In this document: positions 24,841 through 36,720 of the stretch, in pieces
How positions within the stretch are numbered: position 1 is the stretch's first letter
Layout of the letters: each line of letters opens with the position of its first letter
NCBI RefSeq assembly: GCF_010015445.1
Contig: NC_053120.1
Coordinates: 8,710,114 to 8,774,113, forward strand
Direction of reading: 5' to 3'
Length of the DNA: 64,000 bases
From: Perca fluviatilis
Lineage: Eukaryota > Chordata > Actinopteri > Perciformes > Percidae
Notes under the pieces: generated by a model
The model's database searches: none
Seen by the model: the letters and a program-made list of their open reading frames with translations, nothing else
Told to the model about the DNA's origin: nothing
Position numbers and translations under genes: made by a program

Positions 24841-25874
24841 AATATCTGAGACTCTTTTAGCACCTGTCAATGTCTTAGCATTGCTATGGGATAAATAGTG
24901 GAGAAGGGATTTAACTCTTGTTTCATCCATTTGAATTTAATTTACGAATCCCGTTAGTAAGTATCACTGTCACAATATTAAGCTTGATAAGTCTAACCTG
25001 AAATACACACTTCATGCATGCAATTACACACTACATTTTAATAGCATTCAGCAGCTGAAAACTTCCTGGAGAAGATGAATGACAATCAGGATTAGGGAAA
25101 ACGCCGTTTTGACTTGTTTGTTTGGTTTAGACTGGAGTTTACTTTACCACTAAGCTCTTTGTCTCTGCTGTACACAAGGTAACATAACAAATACACAAAT
25201 GTGGTTGTGAATCAGGAGCCCACACTGTGATTGTAAGTAAAACCATAGTCATAGAGTCAATTATTAAATCAAGACAGACGTCAGTGTCTTAAAATTGAAG
25301 CTTGTCTGACCTTTAATTTACAATCTATTGTATATTAAATTATCTCTCTGTGAATGTGTAGGTCTGCAGCAACCATCCACGACCGGTATTACTAAATAAT
25401 TAGTTTTGCACTTCAGCGGGACAGGCATTACTGAGCAGAAGGCACATTTTCTTATAGGTTGTCCAGTTTTAACTATCCCATTCACTCAGCATGTTGTTGT
25501 TCAAGGAGCGAGCTGATGATACATGATCAATTAAACCTCTATATAATCTGCAGGAGGTCCTGAATCCCAAGTTATTACTGTATCAAGCACCAAAGACAAA
25601 AAAAGACAGTGCTAACCTTCAGCTTGCATTTGAGGCTGTTAACATTCATGTAGGATGAACAGCGTAGGGACAGCAGACATTGTTATAAATACATAGTTCT
25701 ACAAACAGAATTAGGAAAGGTTAACAGAAACTTGAATTAATTATGTTGAGCTGACATAGGGAGCAATGAGTATGTACAAAGTGATTATTTATTGATTTTA
25801 AAATGCTGTATGTTAAAGCATCTTTATTAAAGCACATGAGTGTTCATTGATCAAGTTTATATATATGCACATTC

Positions 25875-26577
25875 CAACGCATTCTCATGAACTGATTCGT
25901 AGGATATCGTACGACAAGTTATGCACACTAAAACGTATGATATCATACGAAAACTAGGAGACCGCCGGCTGGTCACGTGACATTGGCTACAGAGCTACCT
26001 GCTACAGAGCGGCTGTTGCTAGTTGTTTTAAGGCACTACAGAGCTTCGTGATGCCGGCTACAGTCCTCCGTCAGAGCTCGTCGAATCAGCGGCAGTTAGT
26101 AGATTTGTTTAGCCGCTACAGAGTTCTGCGACGCCAGCTACGTGCTCTGCATGGTTCTCCGTCAGGTCAGCGGTAGTTGGTGGTTCAGTTACCCAAGAAT
26201 AGGTGACTGTGAACCGGGTACAGAGCATTGCGAGCTGTCATTTCGGCGGAGATTGCGATTAAGTTTAGGCAAGAAGAAGTAAGCGTTTTGTGGTGACGAA
26301 AGTTTTAGGCACCGAACCAGCTAGTTAAGTTTAGGACAAAGGTCGTGGTTTGTGTTAAAACACTCCCAAGAAACACGCATTTCCTGGGTGAAAGTCTTTT
26401 GTTTTCCCAGGAACACCCACCCATCACCCCGAGCACCTCCCTATACAGCCAGCCGCGTTCTTATACAGCAGCAATCATTGTGGTGCGCAAACAAAAAAAC
26501 AATAACTGGAAATCATACGAATTACAGTGCTTATCTTTTCGTAGCTTTTCCAATGTATGGTTCATGAGAACAGGCTG
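25875..26577 (+). mobile_element. Non-autonomous hAT element, family B copy 1 (hAT-3a)
   Basis: A 703-bp element between a perfect 8-bp duplication GCACATTC at 25867-25874 and 26578-26585. The left end is CAACGCATTCTCATGAAC and the right end, reverse-complemented, CAGCCTGTTCTCATGAAC. It has no transposase similarity; the interior contains repeated CTACAGAG and CGGCAGTTAG-type words and a 16-base palindrome CGTATGATATCATACG at 25934-25949. A second copy lies at 31457-32052 in the same orientation. Frames at 26345-26620 are incidental. Confidence 0.88.
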
Positions 26578-26585
26578 GCACATTC

Positions 26586-29500
26586 ACTGTAGTGCAGGCA
26601 TTAGTTTGTGCAGGCATTAGCTTGTAGTCATTCTGTAATAATTCAATTAGGCAAAAGTACAAATTTGGCTGTTAAATCGTATTCATTCTGGACATCGATT
26701 TGTGCCCTTAACAAGCATTTGTATTAACAAAATACAAATGCAAAAATCCAATTTCTAATGGTACGACACTATTGACAAAATATAAAAAAATAAATAACAT
26801 GAAGAAATCACACATCACACAAATCACGTGGACCAACCTTTATCAAATGTACTGCCTATGGTCGAATTTTACCCTTATAACAGAGGTTATCTCCCTCATC
26901 TGCTCTCCCCCTAAACAAGTGTGAAGTTGGTCCCGGGCCAAAAGTGATGGGAAGCTTATTGGAAACCGGACCAGAGCTGCTTCAGTTCCACTGTAATCAG
27001 CACTTTATCCAACAGGATATATCTGGATGGATGAAATAGCTCAAACCTCAAGTTCACTACACAACTTTCTGCAGCTCCTTCACCTCCTCTGAATTGAACT
27101 GTGAAATTGTATTGGAAAGCAAACCAAGACCAGCTAAGGCTACATTTGCTTCGAGTGCACTCACAGTTCTGAATCTCATTCTGAGTCAATATGGACAATA
27201 AAAGATTTAAAAGAACACAAAACTGCAGATCAACCTTTGACAGCCCACAGGCACATGCAGCATAAGAATTGTGAGCAAGAGAGGACAGCATTGTGAGCAT
27301 AACATATGACTGAGCATGCAAGATTAATTGTTTAACTACACTTGAGCCTGCAACAGGGATTTTCATGCTCATAATGAGCAAAGCTGTCTGAATACCCTGA
27401 CTGCAAACTCAATCTGAGAATATTATTTTAACTTGCTGAAAAATGAAGGCAATGCGTAAGAGACAAAAACTGCAGTTCCTCGAATGGCCACTTCAGAAAT
27501 AAACATATTTACACCCTGGTACAAAAAACAATTTTGGTCTCTATAGCTAATTTCCCCCTTAGATGAGTCAAGATAACTGAATGGGGGGGGTGAAAGCTCA
27601 ACTGTAGCCACAAGTAGCCTCCCTCTTAGAGCTTCATTTTTGTTCCACAGAAACCTGAGACGGAGACTACGTCCATATTTTATACAGTCTACGGCTGTAT
27701 TAATGAAAGTCAAATGTATGTAAAAATAGTTAGTAGCTATGTATCATATTGACAGTGTTAGCTCTGAGCTAACTTCAATTTCTAGTGTGATTTTCTGAAC
27801 CATTTTTTTTCTCTCTCTTTTTGATGTTTTATGAACCAAAAAAGAAAGAAAAAAAAAAAACATTGAGGCTCATTTTCACTTTGAGTGGGATGCTGAAATC
27901 TAATGAGCCTGATATGGGGTGGTTGGAATTAAAGTGATCTGATCCAACCCCATGTGGGATTTATGAATAAAGTGAAATGAAATGCCAATTCAGTCAGATT
28001 TAGACATTGTTTAATTCGTAGCAATTCAGCAATATTTTGATTGGTTGTTTAAAAAGCCATCGACCACAATATCCTGATGATCATTATAATAATTCATTAT
28101 TATAAATATTCATACAGCACTTATTTATATCGCAATATTTATCATTCCAAACATGAGCCAAGATTCATTCGAAGATTTCAGCACTGACCGAATCACCTCT
28201 GGTCTGGGGCACACAATGTGAGTTCAGTCAGTTCAGCCAGACAGCTGCTGGATATGAGCTAAGACTTTTCCTCTCGCCTCCAAAATCCTCCGTGGTGTGC
28301 CATCACAGTTACAGTGTCGAGGTGGAGACAGCACATTGGGCCAGTCACAGGGGGATGTGAACTCACATATCTCATATCTTATCCATCCTGCAGTTCTCTG
28401 TGCTTTCTCTTTCTAACTTCCTCTTGAATTTCTCTTATCCTTTTACAGCTGTCTTTTAATTGTTTTACAATACTTTTATTTAATATCATTAATTCCTTAT
28501 GCAAAGCTCTGTTGAAATGTGCTCCTTTTGAAGCTGTCCCTTAAATCGTTGTGATATAAATTCATGGTGTGCTGGTTATGACTCAAGGGTTTTTGAATGC
28601 TGATTTTGTAGGCTCATTATCTCATATTTTAGGCCAAAAACAAAAGTATTCATTATTTCCAAATGAGGACTTTATAGAGAAGGCTCTGAACCAGGACTCT
28701 GAGGCATACTGCTGCTAATGTAAATTAATACAAAATACAACAATACTAACAAATAATGCATGAGCAAAATTTTGCAAACAGTTTTGCATGTTTGGTCAGA
28801 GAGGATCCTTCATTGTATATAGTGAATGGTTCTCAAGATATTTAGAAATGCCAGCCAACAGTATATCAGTTCCTTTGGTGGTATGGCCTCACATGAGCTT
28901 ACACTTTTCGATGTAGTTGACAGCTAAATTGTCCGATGGCATGTCATGTCATGATCAATAAAACCAAACAAATGTACATTATACTTAACCCATAAACGTT
29001 TTAATGTGTCTACTTATTTGCTTCAGTATAACACTTTTAGGAAAAAATTTTTTTAGAAGAAGTATATGCCATTATAAGAAAAGTGATGCTGAGTCTTTAT
29101 TATGTGCATACGCATTTTTCTCTGCATTTGATAACGTTGGCATCTCAAAAGAAGGTGAACATAAACCCAGTATTTATCTACTCGAGGCAAACCAAAGACT
29201 CTCCTCATTTAAGCTGCATGTGCATGCTGAGCAGCTGGCTGGTTTAAAGTATGAGCAACTTTTTTTTTTTTCGAACTCGGTCGCCAGCTGTGTGTTTATT
29301 TATAGCTTTTAGGTATGTTTTTAGCTATTTGGGCATTTATGCATAATGTTTTTGGACAGATATCTTAAACAAAGCAGATCTGAATGATTAGAAAGTTTAG
29401 CTGAAATTAGAGAGGAAAATAAACTCACACAAAACATATCAAGATCAGCCCCTTTTTAACATGTTGAAACAGTATATCAGATGAATGACAACACTGGTTG

Positions 29501-30355
29501 GAGTTGAAACACTGTCTCAATTTCAAGTTTTGAAAAGCATAACTCCAAGTTTTTATACTTTTATGTTAAAACATGGATGGACCTCTTGTTACTCATAGAT
29601 AGAAACTTCAACTTTCAGATTCCAAATTAATGTCTTTTTTATCTTTTGTAAGTTAAGTGTGTCTGCAAGTCCTATTTATATTGTCATTACAGATAATAAT
29701 ACAAAGGTCTTTCTTCTCTCTTACTTAAGAGTTAGTCAGGCTACAATCCTGCAATAGTATTGCATGCATAATGAGCCTCATTTCTATCACTATTACCATT
29801 CCTGGATATGATTACCAATGCAATGTTGTTACTTGTTTTAGCTTTTGTGTTTCCACCTGCTTAGCTCAACACTCAGTGCAAGTGCAACAAGCAATTTCCT
29901 TGGCTTTAGAATTGCACCGAGCGACCCTTATATAATGTGCATACATTTAGCCTCTTTTCATTTAGTCCAGATTTGAATGCATATTAAAATTTAATGGATT
30001 AAGGGTCTGGATTGAGTTAAATAAATGGTTGATTCTTAGAAATGATCAGCCATCCACAAGTGAAGATGTATAAGGTAATTCCCTTTCAGTCAGTTAAGTA
30101 ACGTAGCCTTCATACATCAGCAGGAATGATGCGTGCTTCATCTGAACTCTCTAATTTGAGGGACATGCTTTGATGTGCTTTGTAATTATATGCAGTTCAA
30201 GCAACTGCAGTACCTCCATTTATTAGTTTAATCTTCCAGAACCGCAACAGGATGTAACAAAATAAGTACGTGAGCTTCTTCTTCTACACACAGAAAGAAA
30301 CAGACTCAGCGTACAGTTAAACAATATCAAATATAGGTCCAACCATGAGCTCAGG
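26586..30355. other. Intergenic, no gene seen
   Basis: No recognised gene. A decayed dispersed repeat occupies about 27440-27700. Poly-A with G interruptions lies at 27838-27860. Frames of 141 (26956-27381 minus) and 102 codons (29004-29312 plus) show no domain, no compositional signal and no partner exon. Confidence 0.58.
27440..27700. repeat. Decayed teleost dispersed repeat
   Basis: Contains phrases I recognise from an abundant fish repeat: AAACTGCAGTTCCTC, CCTGGTACAAAAAACA, TTTTGGTCTCTATAGC and, at the end, ATACAGTCTACGG. No clear terminal repeats or target duplication survive. Family name not assigned. Confidence 0.5.
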
Positions 30356-30448
30356 TGCAATAAAGGTATTTTGTGGTCCAAAAGTGTGCAATAAAGGTAT
30401 TTTTGTGTCCACAAGTATGCAATGGAGGTATTTTTGTGTGCAAATGTA
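30356..30448. repeat. 31-bp minisatellite, about three units
   Basis: TGCAATAAAGGTATTTT starts units at 30356 and 30387, and TGCAATGGAGGTATTTT starts the third at 30418, giving an exact period of 31 bp. Later parts of the units differ by a few substitutions. The minus-strand frame across it (repeated KYLYC/HKNT words) is only the translation of this repeat. Confidence 0.92.
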
Positions 30449-31448
30449 ACCAAATATTAATGTTTAATCATTTGAATTAAACAAATTAAAATCAAAACAC
30501 ATTTTAGGCAAACTGCTCGGACTGTCACAAGCGCTGTCCAGAGTGCTGATTCCGGAGCTGTCCCAGGTTCTCGCCCTGTTGTGCACAGACAATAAATTTA
30601 AAGTGGTATTTTGTCAGCACTTTTCAGCAACGTCACTGATATTATTGGACATCATTAGTCACTGGCACTAATTCCAGTGTCCCTTAAACAGTAAACATAG
30701 CATTATCTGCCCTTGAAAGCATATTTGGGGTGCTGTATATGTGTGCCTCCCAGAAACTGTTTCCTCCTCAGCAGTGGCCTCTCTCCCCCAGCTCATTAGC
30801 AACTGCCTGCTGCCTTTAAAGGGGATGAGAAGAGATGCTGTGATTGCTCATTAGTGATCGTGGGGAATAGTGCCATGCTGTATATTGCTAAGTCAAACAC
30901 TCAACCTAGCTGAAATCCCTTATCTAGGGTGGGTTGGATATTTTCCATAAGGCAATGCATCCTGAAATGATTGCACACACCTACAGCGGTTTCAGCTCAG
31001 TCTGTGCTTGCGGCTCCTGGATCACTAAACCCAAATGACACTAAGAACACACACCATGTTTTGACACCATTTCACTTGGATTATGTCAAAAGCAGCAGGA
31101 TTTTAAGTGCAGAAATGTGCGATCAACGCAGCATGCGGGTTAGGTAGATTAGGAACTCTGCACTGCATGTAGGTGAGAATGTGAATGTATTTGTCAGTGC
31201 AGTATAGGAGTATTAGCCCTGTTGGTGACCTGTGAGATCATACTGTGTTATCCTGAAGAGGATATGAGTCAAGTTAAATTACCTTTATAAATGACAGCAA
31301 ATGTTTTTAAGGCTAACAACTGAAAGTAAGCTAATTAAATAGGCTTACATCTCTTTGTAAGCCAAAGGGTTTAACAGTGAGATACATTTTTCATAGCAAA
31401 TTTCTGCCAGTGAAGAACTGATTAACAGACATTTCTGATGTTGCTTCA
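30449..31448. other. Intergenic, candidate regulatory sequence
   Basis: No gene seen. 30570-30920 is a repeat-free segment with CATCATTAGTCAC, CAGCTCATTAGCAAC and TGATTGCTCATTAGTGATCG motifs that would fit a developmental enhancer. The rest, 30920-31448, is ordinary AT-rich sequence. Confidence 0.35.
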
Positions 31449-31456
31449 TCAACCCT

Positions 31457-32052
31457 CAACACATTCTCATGAATAGGTCCATATGATATCCTACGAAAAT
31501 GTATGCAAACCAAAAAGTATGATATTCTACAAAATTAGGAGACCGCCGGCTGGCTACAAGCTCCATGACGCTGAGCGGCAGTTGCTAGTTGTTTAAGCCG
31601 CTACAGGGCTTCGTAACGTGGGCCACAGACCTCCGTCACAGCTCGGTCGTATCAGCGGCAGTTAGTGGATGTGTTTAGCCGAAAATGAGTGACTTTGAGA
31701 CATAGCATTACAGTTAAATTTAGTCCACAAAATATTTAGCTGCGACGAAAGTTAACATTAGGCACCAAAACGACTAATTAAGATTGGGAAAAAGATCGTG
31801 GTTTGGATTAAAACACTTCCAAGGAACACGTACTTCCTTGGAAGAAATGCTTTAGTTCTCCCCGGGAAGCAAACTCTGCTCACTGGCTTGAAAGTCCTGT
31901 TTTTTAATGCCCACCCATCCTCCCTGACCATCTACGCGGCCAGCCACATTCTTATATATCGGCCGTCATGGAATGCTTACGTGTAACGCTTACGAATTAC
32001 AGTGCCTAACTTTTCGTAGCTTTTTGAATGAATGGTTCATGAGAACAGGCTG
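31457..32052 (+). mobile_element. Non-autonomous hAT element, family B copy 2 (hAT-3b)
   Basis: Same family as 25875-26577: starts CAACACATTCTCATGAA and ends GGTTCATGAGAACAGGCTG, with the shared internal GGAGACCGCCGGCTGG and GGCGGCAGTTGCTAG-like words. It is about 100 bp shorter because of internal deletions. Flanks TCAACCCT and CAACCATT are only loosely similar, so the target duplication has decayed and this copy looks older. Confidence 0.8.
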
Positions 32053-32799
32053 CAACCATTTTAGAATATAACTTTTATTGATTTCCCTGAATGTCCCAAT
32101 AAGGACAGTCATTGTGTAGCCTACTGTTGTAGTTAAAAATGGGTGGGTTTCTTTTTTCATAGATGCAGGAATATTTTAACTAGGAGTGTTTGAGTTCTGA
32201 ACCCCCAGTCTGCCAGGGTTGGCTGTGTGTTTTAATAACAAGTTGATGCTATAATTTGTCTGATATTTCCATTTTGTAAATGAATGATTACTGTCATGAA
32301 TGTTTCCATGGCTGACGTGACTCATCTTACATAGCCTCTCTGACTATTAGGCTATCAGAAATGAAATGCCTTTTTCGTCAAAGTACTTCAGGCATTTTTG
32401 AATTTGCAAGCAAAGAGCCCTGACAATCTGACTCACAAAAAAGAAAGAAAAAATGAAGACACCTGCAGTGTAGTCAGTAAACAGCACTTGACATGTTACA
32501 TACTGGTATGTAGCTTGATCTACCCATATATCTAGATTGCACGATGTTGACAATGCATAAATTAGCTTTAATTAATCAAATTTTGCTATAGTTTTAATGC
32601 ACCAGCTGAGCTGTTATGACAGCACAGACACCTGCTTTTTTTAAACTCATGTCAGCCATTTCCACACTGATTCAATGTCATGACATTTGCACTTTCAAAC
32701 CCTTATAAAAGCAATTTGATTGATTTATTTAAAGGGGCTGGACTAGACATTCAAAACATTAATATTTATAAGATATAGTGGAGTAATGGCGTCCTGAGC

Positions 32800-33060
32800 A
32801 GAGAATGAAGTCGCTCGGATTAATGTGTTGTAGTCTATGCTTTTCTGTTCCTAAACCTAACTGTCTCGTTCTTGTGCCACATTGTCAGAAAAATGTACGT
32901 CCCGACCCAGAGCGTCAAATAGTGATGCCAAGAATCCCGACCATTTGCGTCTAAATGTGACGCCAAAGGAGACTTTTTGCATCAATAACAAACACCAAAA
33001 ACACCTGACCAAGCATCACTTTTTGACGCGATGGGAGTGAGAATGTGTGTGGACCTACAC
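32800..33060. repeat. Probable old dispersed repeat with GCGTCA motifs
   Basis: Contains several GCGTCA/TGACGC words (near 32912, 32948-32962 and 33025) and the phrase TTTTTGACGCGATGGGAGTG, which I associate with a common fish repeat. No terminal inverted repeat or target duplication was found, so limits are approximate. Confidence 0.4.
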
Positions 33061-35689
33061 GTCTCTTCACTCATGCTGGCTGAGTGGACCTCCTGCACCA
33101 CCCTAAGAATTTTTCCATAAAATAAAATAGTCAAAACTAAATACTGAAATTTAAATTTAAATTAAGGACAAAAAACTTCTTTTGATGGTATTAATTAAGA
33201 GTTATTGACTAAACTTACAGATATTACCTGTTTTTTATGTAATACTAGCCAGGATATTACTCAATTATTGCCCTCTTACTAGCAAATTGGAAGGTGGAGC
33301 AACACTGCATAGTGTGATACAGAGGAGTGGTGCAATAGGAAATTTTATTCCCAAATTTGGCTCGAATTTCATTACTAGATGAGTCATCCATATATCCAGA
33401 ATGCATTAGAACTTCTGCATTTATGCACTCATTTTTTTTCTGAGCTACTCCAAACCAGTTATTACATATCATAGTCTAGTGAACCTCCAGAATTTAAATA
33501 CAGCTCGCTACTCTGGACTTTGTGGTTCCAAGAACAAATTTACATCCGCAACACTACTATGGTGACTGCATCTGTAGAGAACCTTGTGATATAGAAAGAT
33601 GAGGAGTGAAGATAACATTTTTATTTGACAAACCATATTGAGCTGTTTATCCATGCGTAATGGATTTGAGAAGTAAAAACATATTTATATCATACATTAC
33701 CAGGAAGTCATATCATGCTTCATCATGCACTGTGACATGATGTAACAAATATTACTCAAGCTCAGCATTTAAACACAAAGCCAATAAAACGGCCAAAATA
33801 CACTGGAAAATAATCTAAATTGCATTAGTGAATCTTATAATTGCTTTTGAGAGGAGAGATAGAATCTACAGTGCCCATAGGCAGCACTTCTATTGCAGTT
33901 GTGTATCTCTTCAATGCTCAACTGACCTTGGGATGCAGTTCAATCTGCAATTCAATCTCTTCCTCTCGCTTTTGAGCTTCAATTAGACTTAACGCACAAA
34001 AGGCACAAAGTAAATGTGACTGGCTGGAAAAGAAAAAGAAGAATCCAATCTAAGATGGTTTCCCTGTGCTATAGCACATCTGGCGTGGTCTCTCTGTCTT
34101 GGCTATGCGCTCCTATCACTCACACTGAACTGAACAGTTAATCAACTCCATTTTATGATGCATTAACAGAGATATGTTTCCCAGAGTGTAAATGATACGT
34201 GAGAAATTGCATTTTGAGGGACAGCCACTTTAAATCTCAGCACACTTGCTCTTGCAATGTAGAGGTTTGCTGTAAAAAAAAAGAAAAAAAAGAAAAAAAA
34301 GAAGGGGGTCATCTTGGTAATTTTCACTTTAGCCAAAGAAGATTATTCCTCTGAGCGCCATGCCAGGTAACTTAATGAGATGCTTAGACCACAGAGAAGA
34401 CACAAGCATATGCCTGAGTGTCACTTCTGTTTAGGAAGGCAATATTTTCTTATGGGGGAAGGTTTCAACTTCAGTTAAATGCATCCTTTTCAGGAACAAT
34501 TAAGGAATACTCTATGCAGAGAGATGTATTGATTTTGCTTATATGATCCCCACAAAATACATTAGTTCAAGACGTGATGTTCCAGTTTGTTTGTTTTTCA
34601 TCATCAGCAGCATCAGCTTAGAATACATATCTTTCACCAACTTCTATTGAATGTATGTGTAAATGTCAGTTTACAGCTGTCTGTCTGAAGCTAAGCCTGA
34701 GCCAAATTACAAAATATTGGAAAGGCAGTGGTGTATGACTGGAATTATGTTTGTTATAAAACTTGTCTCAGACATTTATGGGCTTCTGTTTCATAAAGTA
34801 TATTCGACCAAGGCAGACAGATATTGACAAAGTGTGGGTTAGTCTGACCTCAGCACATTGAACTGAAAATGTCTATTTATTTCTGAGATAATAATGGAGA
34901 TAATATTTTTCCCTTCCTTAATTTAACAACATTTGTGAAGGTTGTATCCAGTTTTCTACATTCTAAGCCGATATTCACATAATAGAGAATGTCTCTTTAA
35001 TGCTTTCTGTTTACATCCGAATATTGAAATATATTTACTTGCAAAGGCCTTGAATGTGCTCACTGCTATTACTTACCTGAAAGAAACCTGACCCTGGCAT
35101 ACAGTATAGCCTGTGGTGACACATTACATTGACTCACCATAGACAGAATTCTTTTGACTGTAAATGCCCCCTAAAAGATCATTTTGTTTTCTTCAAAGAG
35201 CTTTCTCAAATCAGTAATAAGTTTGCAATCAGAGAGAAAAATAGGCTCCAAATGAATTATTAAACAGAAAATACTGGGGTCAAGACAGGAGAAAAGTCAG
35301 CGCAGTTTCGCTTCATGTGGGGTAGGTTATTATTCTAATGAAAAAAGGTTCAACCAAATACAAAAACGTAACAGCAATACATATTAATATTGAGGCTGAT
35401 GAGGAGAAATCAATGTAAGTGCATTTTTTTTCTAAGGCTTTGTTACTGAGTTGCTATATCACATCAAAGTTATGGAAAAATACAGTTGTAATTTGAGTTG
35501 GCAAACAGAAAAACTCTAACATTGGACTGCGTTTTCTTGGAAGGTGTATTCTGGGAAGTATTCGCAACTCGTCTCTGGGGCACTGGCGAGAGGACAGTAC
35601 TATATGAATGTGCTGCACAGTGTGCATCTGGGCCCAGTCAGGAGTCCTCTTAACTACCACCTACATGATGAAGATTAAGATGAGTGGGA

Positions 35690-35830
35690 AATGAACCTCA
35701 TCTCTCTGTGTGATTAATGTCCGCCAAGTGTAATTAAAGACTTTTAGTTAATTCCCCTGTCACTGCTCCCAGGTAACCATTTTTAATCATTTCCTCAGGT
35801 TGGCTCTCTGTAATTGAATGTCTTCATTAT
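35690..35830. promoter_or_regulatory. Candidate conserved non-coding element
   Basis: Dense ATTA cores: GTGATTAATGTCC, GTGTAATTAAAGAC, TTAGTTAATTCCCC, TTTTAATCATTTCC and CTGTAATTGAATG within 140 bases, no frame and no repeat. Five homeodomain-type sites in this length is more than the AT content alone suggests, but the call is by resemblance. Confidence 0.3.
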
Positions 35831-36009
35831 ATGAATGACAGCAGCTGGAATTATATGTATAGTTTTGTGTGAGATGTTTAATTTAAATGGAATTCAACTG
35901 GAATTTGAGTGGTCGAGAGTTGTGAGAATACTGTTAGCTTTGACTGGCAACGAAAACAGATGCTGCTTTTCAGAAATGGTTAATGCCATTGAAACATGCC
36001 CTCTTGTTT

Positions 36010-36578
36010 TTAGCCATGCTAGCAGAAGGGATCTAGGGATGGCAATGGCGTTGTGTCGATAGGTCGGTGTGTCCGTGACTTTGGTGATCACCTTACCTTT
36101 CCTCTTTTTGACCAGCAGGTCAAAGTTTTCACTCATTCTGTGAAATATCTCTGTCACATCATCTTACTCACACAAGATGGATTTGTACAAAATTTGGTAT
36201 AGACCCCCATGATTCCCAGATGAGTTTTCCTCTAGCGCCACGCACCGCAAGGTTGACATTTGTTGATTTCTGTAAAATATCTATTGGAAGGATTGCCAAT
36301 GAATTTGATAATTTGATACACATTCATGTTCCCCTTAAATAAATTTTAATAACTTTCCTGATCCTCTGACTTTTAATCTAGCACCCAAAGCTGGTCAGAA
36401 TTTGTATTTGTCCAATACATATGACTATACTTCATGACAAAATACTTACACAATTAATGACATTACAATCAACCTCATCTTATTGTAGATCTAGTAATAA
36501 TCCAGTGCTAATTTGCAAATGTTAGCATGCTAACATGCTAAACTAAAATGGTATATATGGTAAAGATGACACGGGCTT

Positions 36579-36614
<36 letters not shown>

Positions 36615-36720
36615 AGCATGGTCATTTTGAGCATGTTTTCTGTAATCCTGCTGACCGACAAACAAACCAACAGATAAACCAAGCTAAAAATATAACCACC
36701 TTGGCAGATGTAATGTACTA
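36010..36720 (+). repeat. Abundant teleost dispersed repeat with internal duplication
   Basis: Opens GATCTAGGGATGGCAATGGC and contains two related blocks of about 95 bp, each with a TGTAAAATATCT-type start, a CATGxTTCCC-type middle and a CTCTAGCGCCA or ATCTAGCACCC end. It continues through the palindrome GTTAGCATGCTAAC (36521-36534), a GT tract and CTGCTGACCGACAAACAAAC. I recognise this as a very common fish repeat. No coding capacity; class not established. Confidence 0.65.
36582..36613. repeat. (GT)n microsatellite
   Basis: Sixteen GT dinucleotides inside the dispersed repeat. Confidence 0.96.

Larger units (their letters stand above)
23261..25866. other. Intergenic, no gene seen
   Basis: No recognised gene. 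It holds a CA microsatellite (24254-24302) and a possible regulatory segment at 24400-24840. Frames at 23087-23368 minus and 23713-24066 minus (up to 117 codons) have no domain and overlap each other on opposite strands. Confidence 0.55.
32053..36009. other. Intergenic, no gene seen
   Basis: No recognised gene. A probable old dispersed repeat lies at 32800-33060 and a purine run (AAAAAAAAG)n at 34274-34303. 35690-35830 is ATTA-rich and non-repetitive. Small frames of 60-75 codons are chance. Confidence 0.58.

Noticed and set aside
26956..27381. 141-codon minus frame
   Set aside because: No domain or flanking exon signals; composition like surrounding non-coding DNA.
29004..29312. 102-codon plus frame
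   Set aside because: Contains translation of a poly-T run and no domain.
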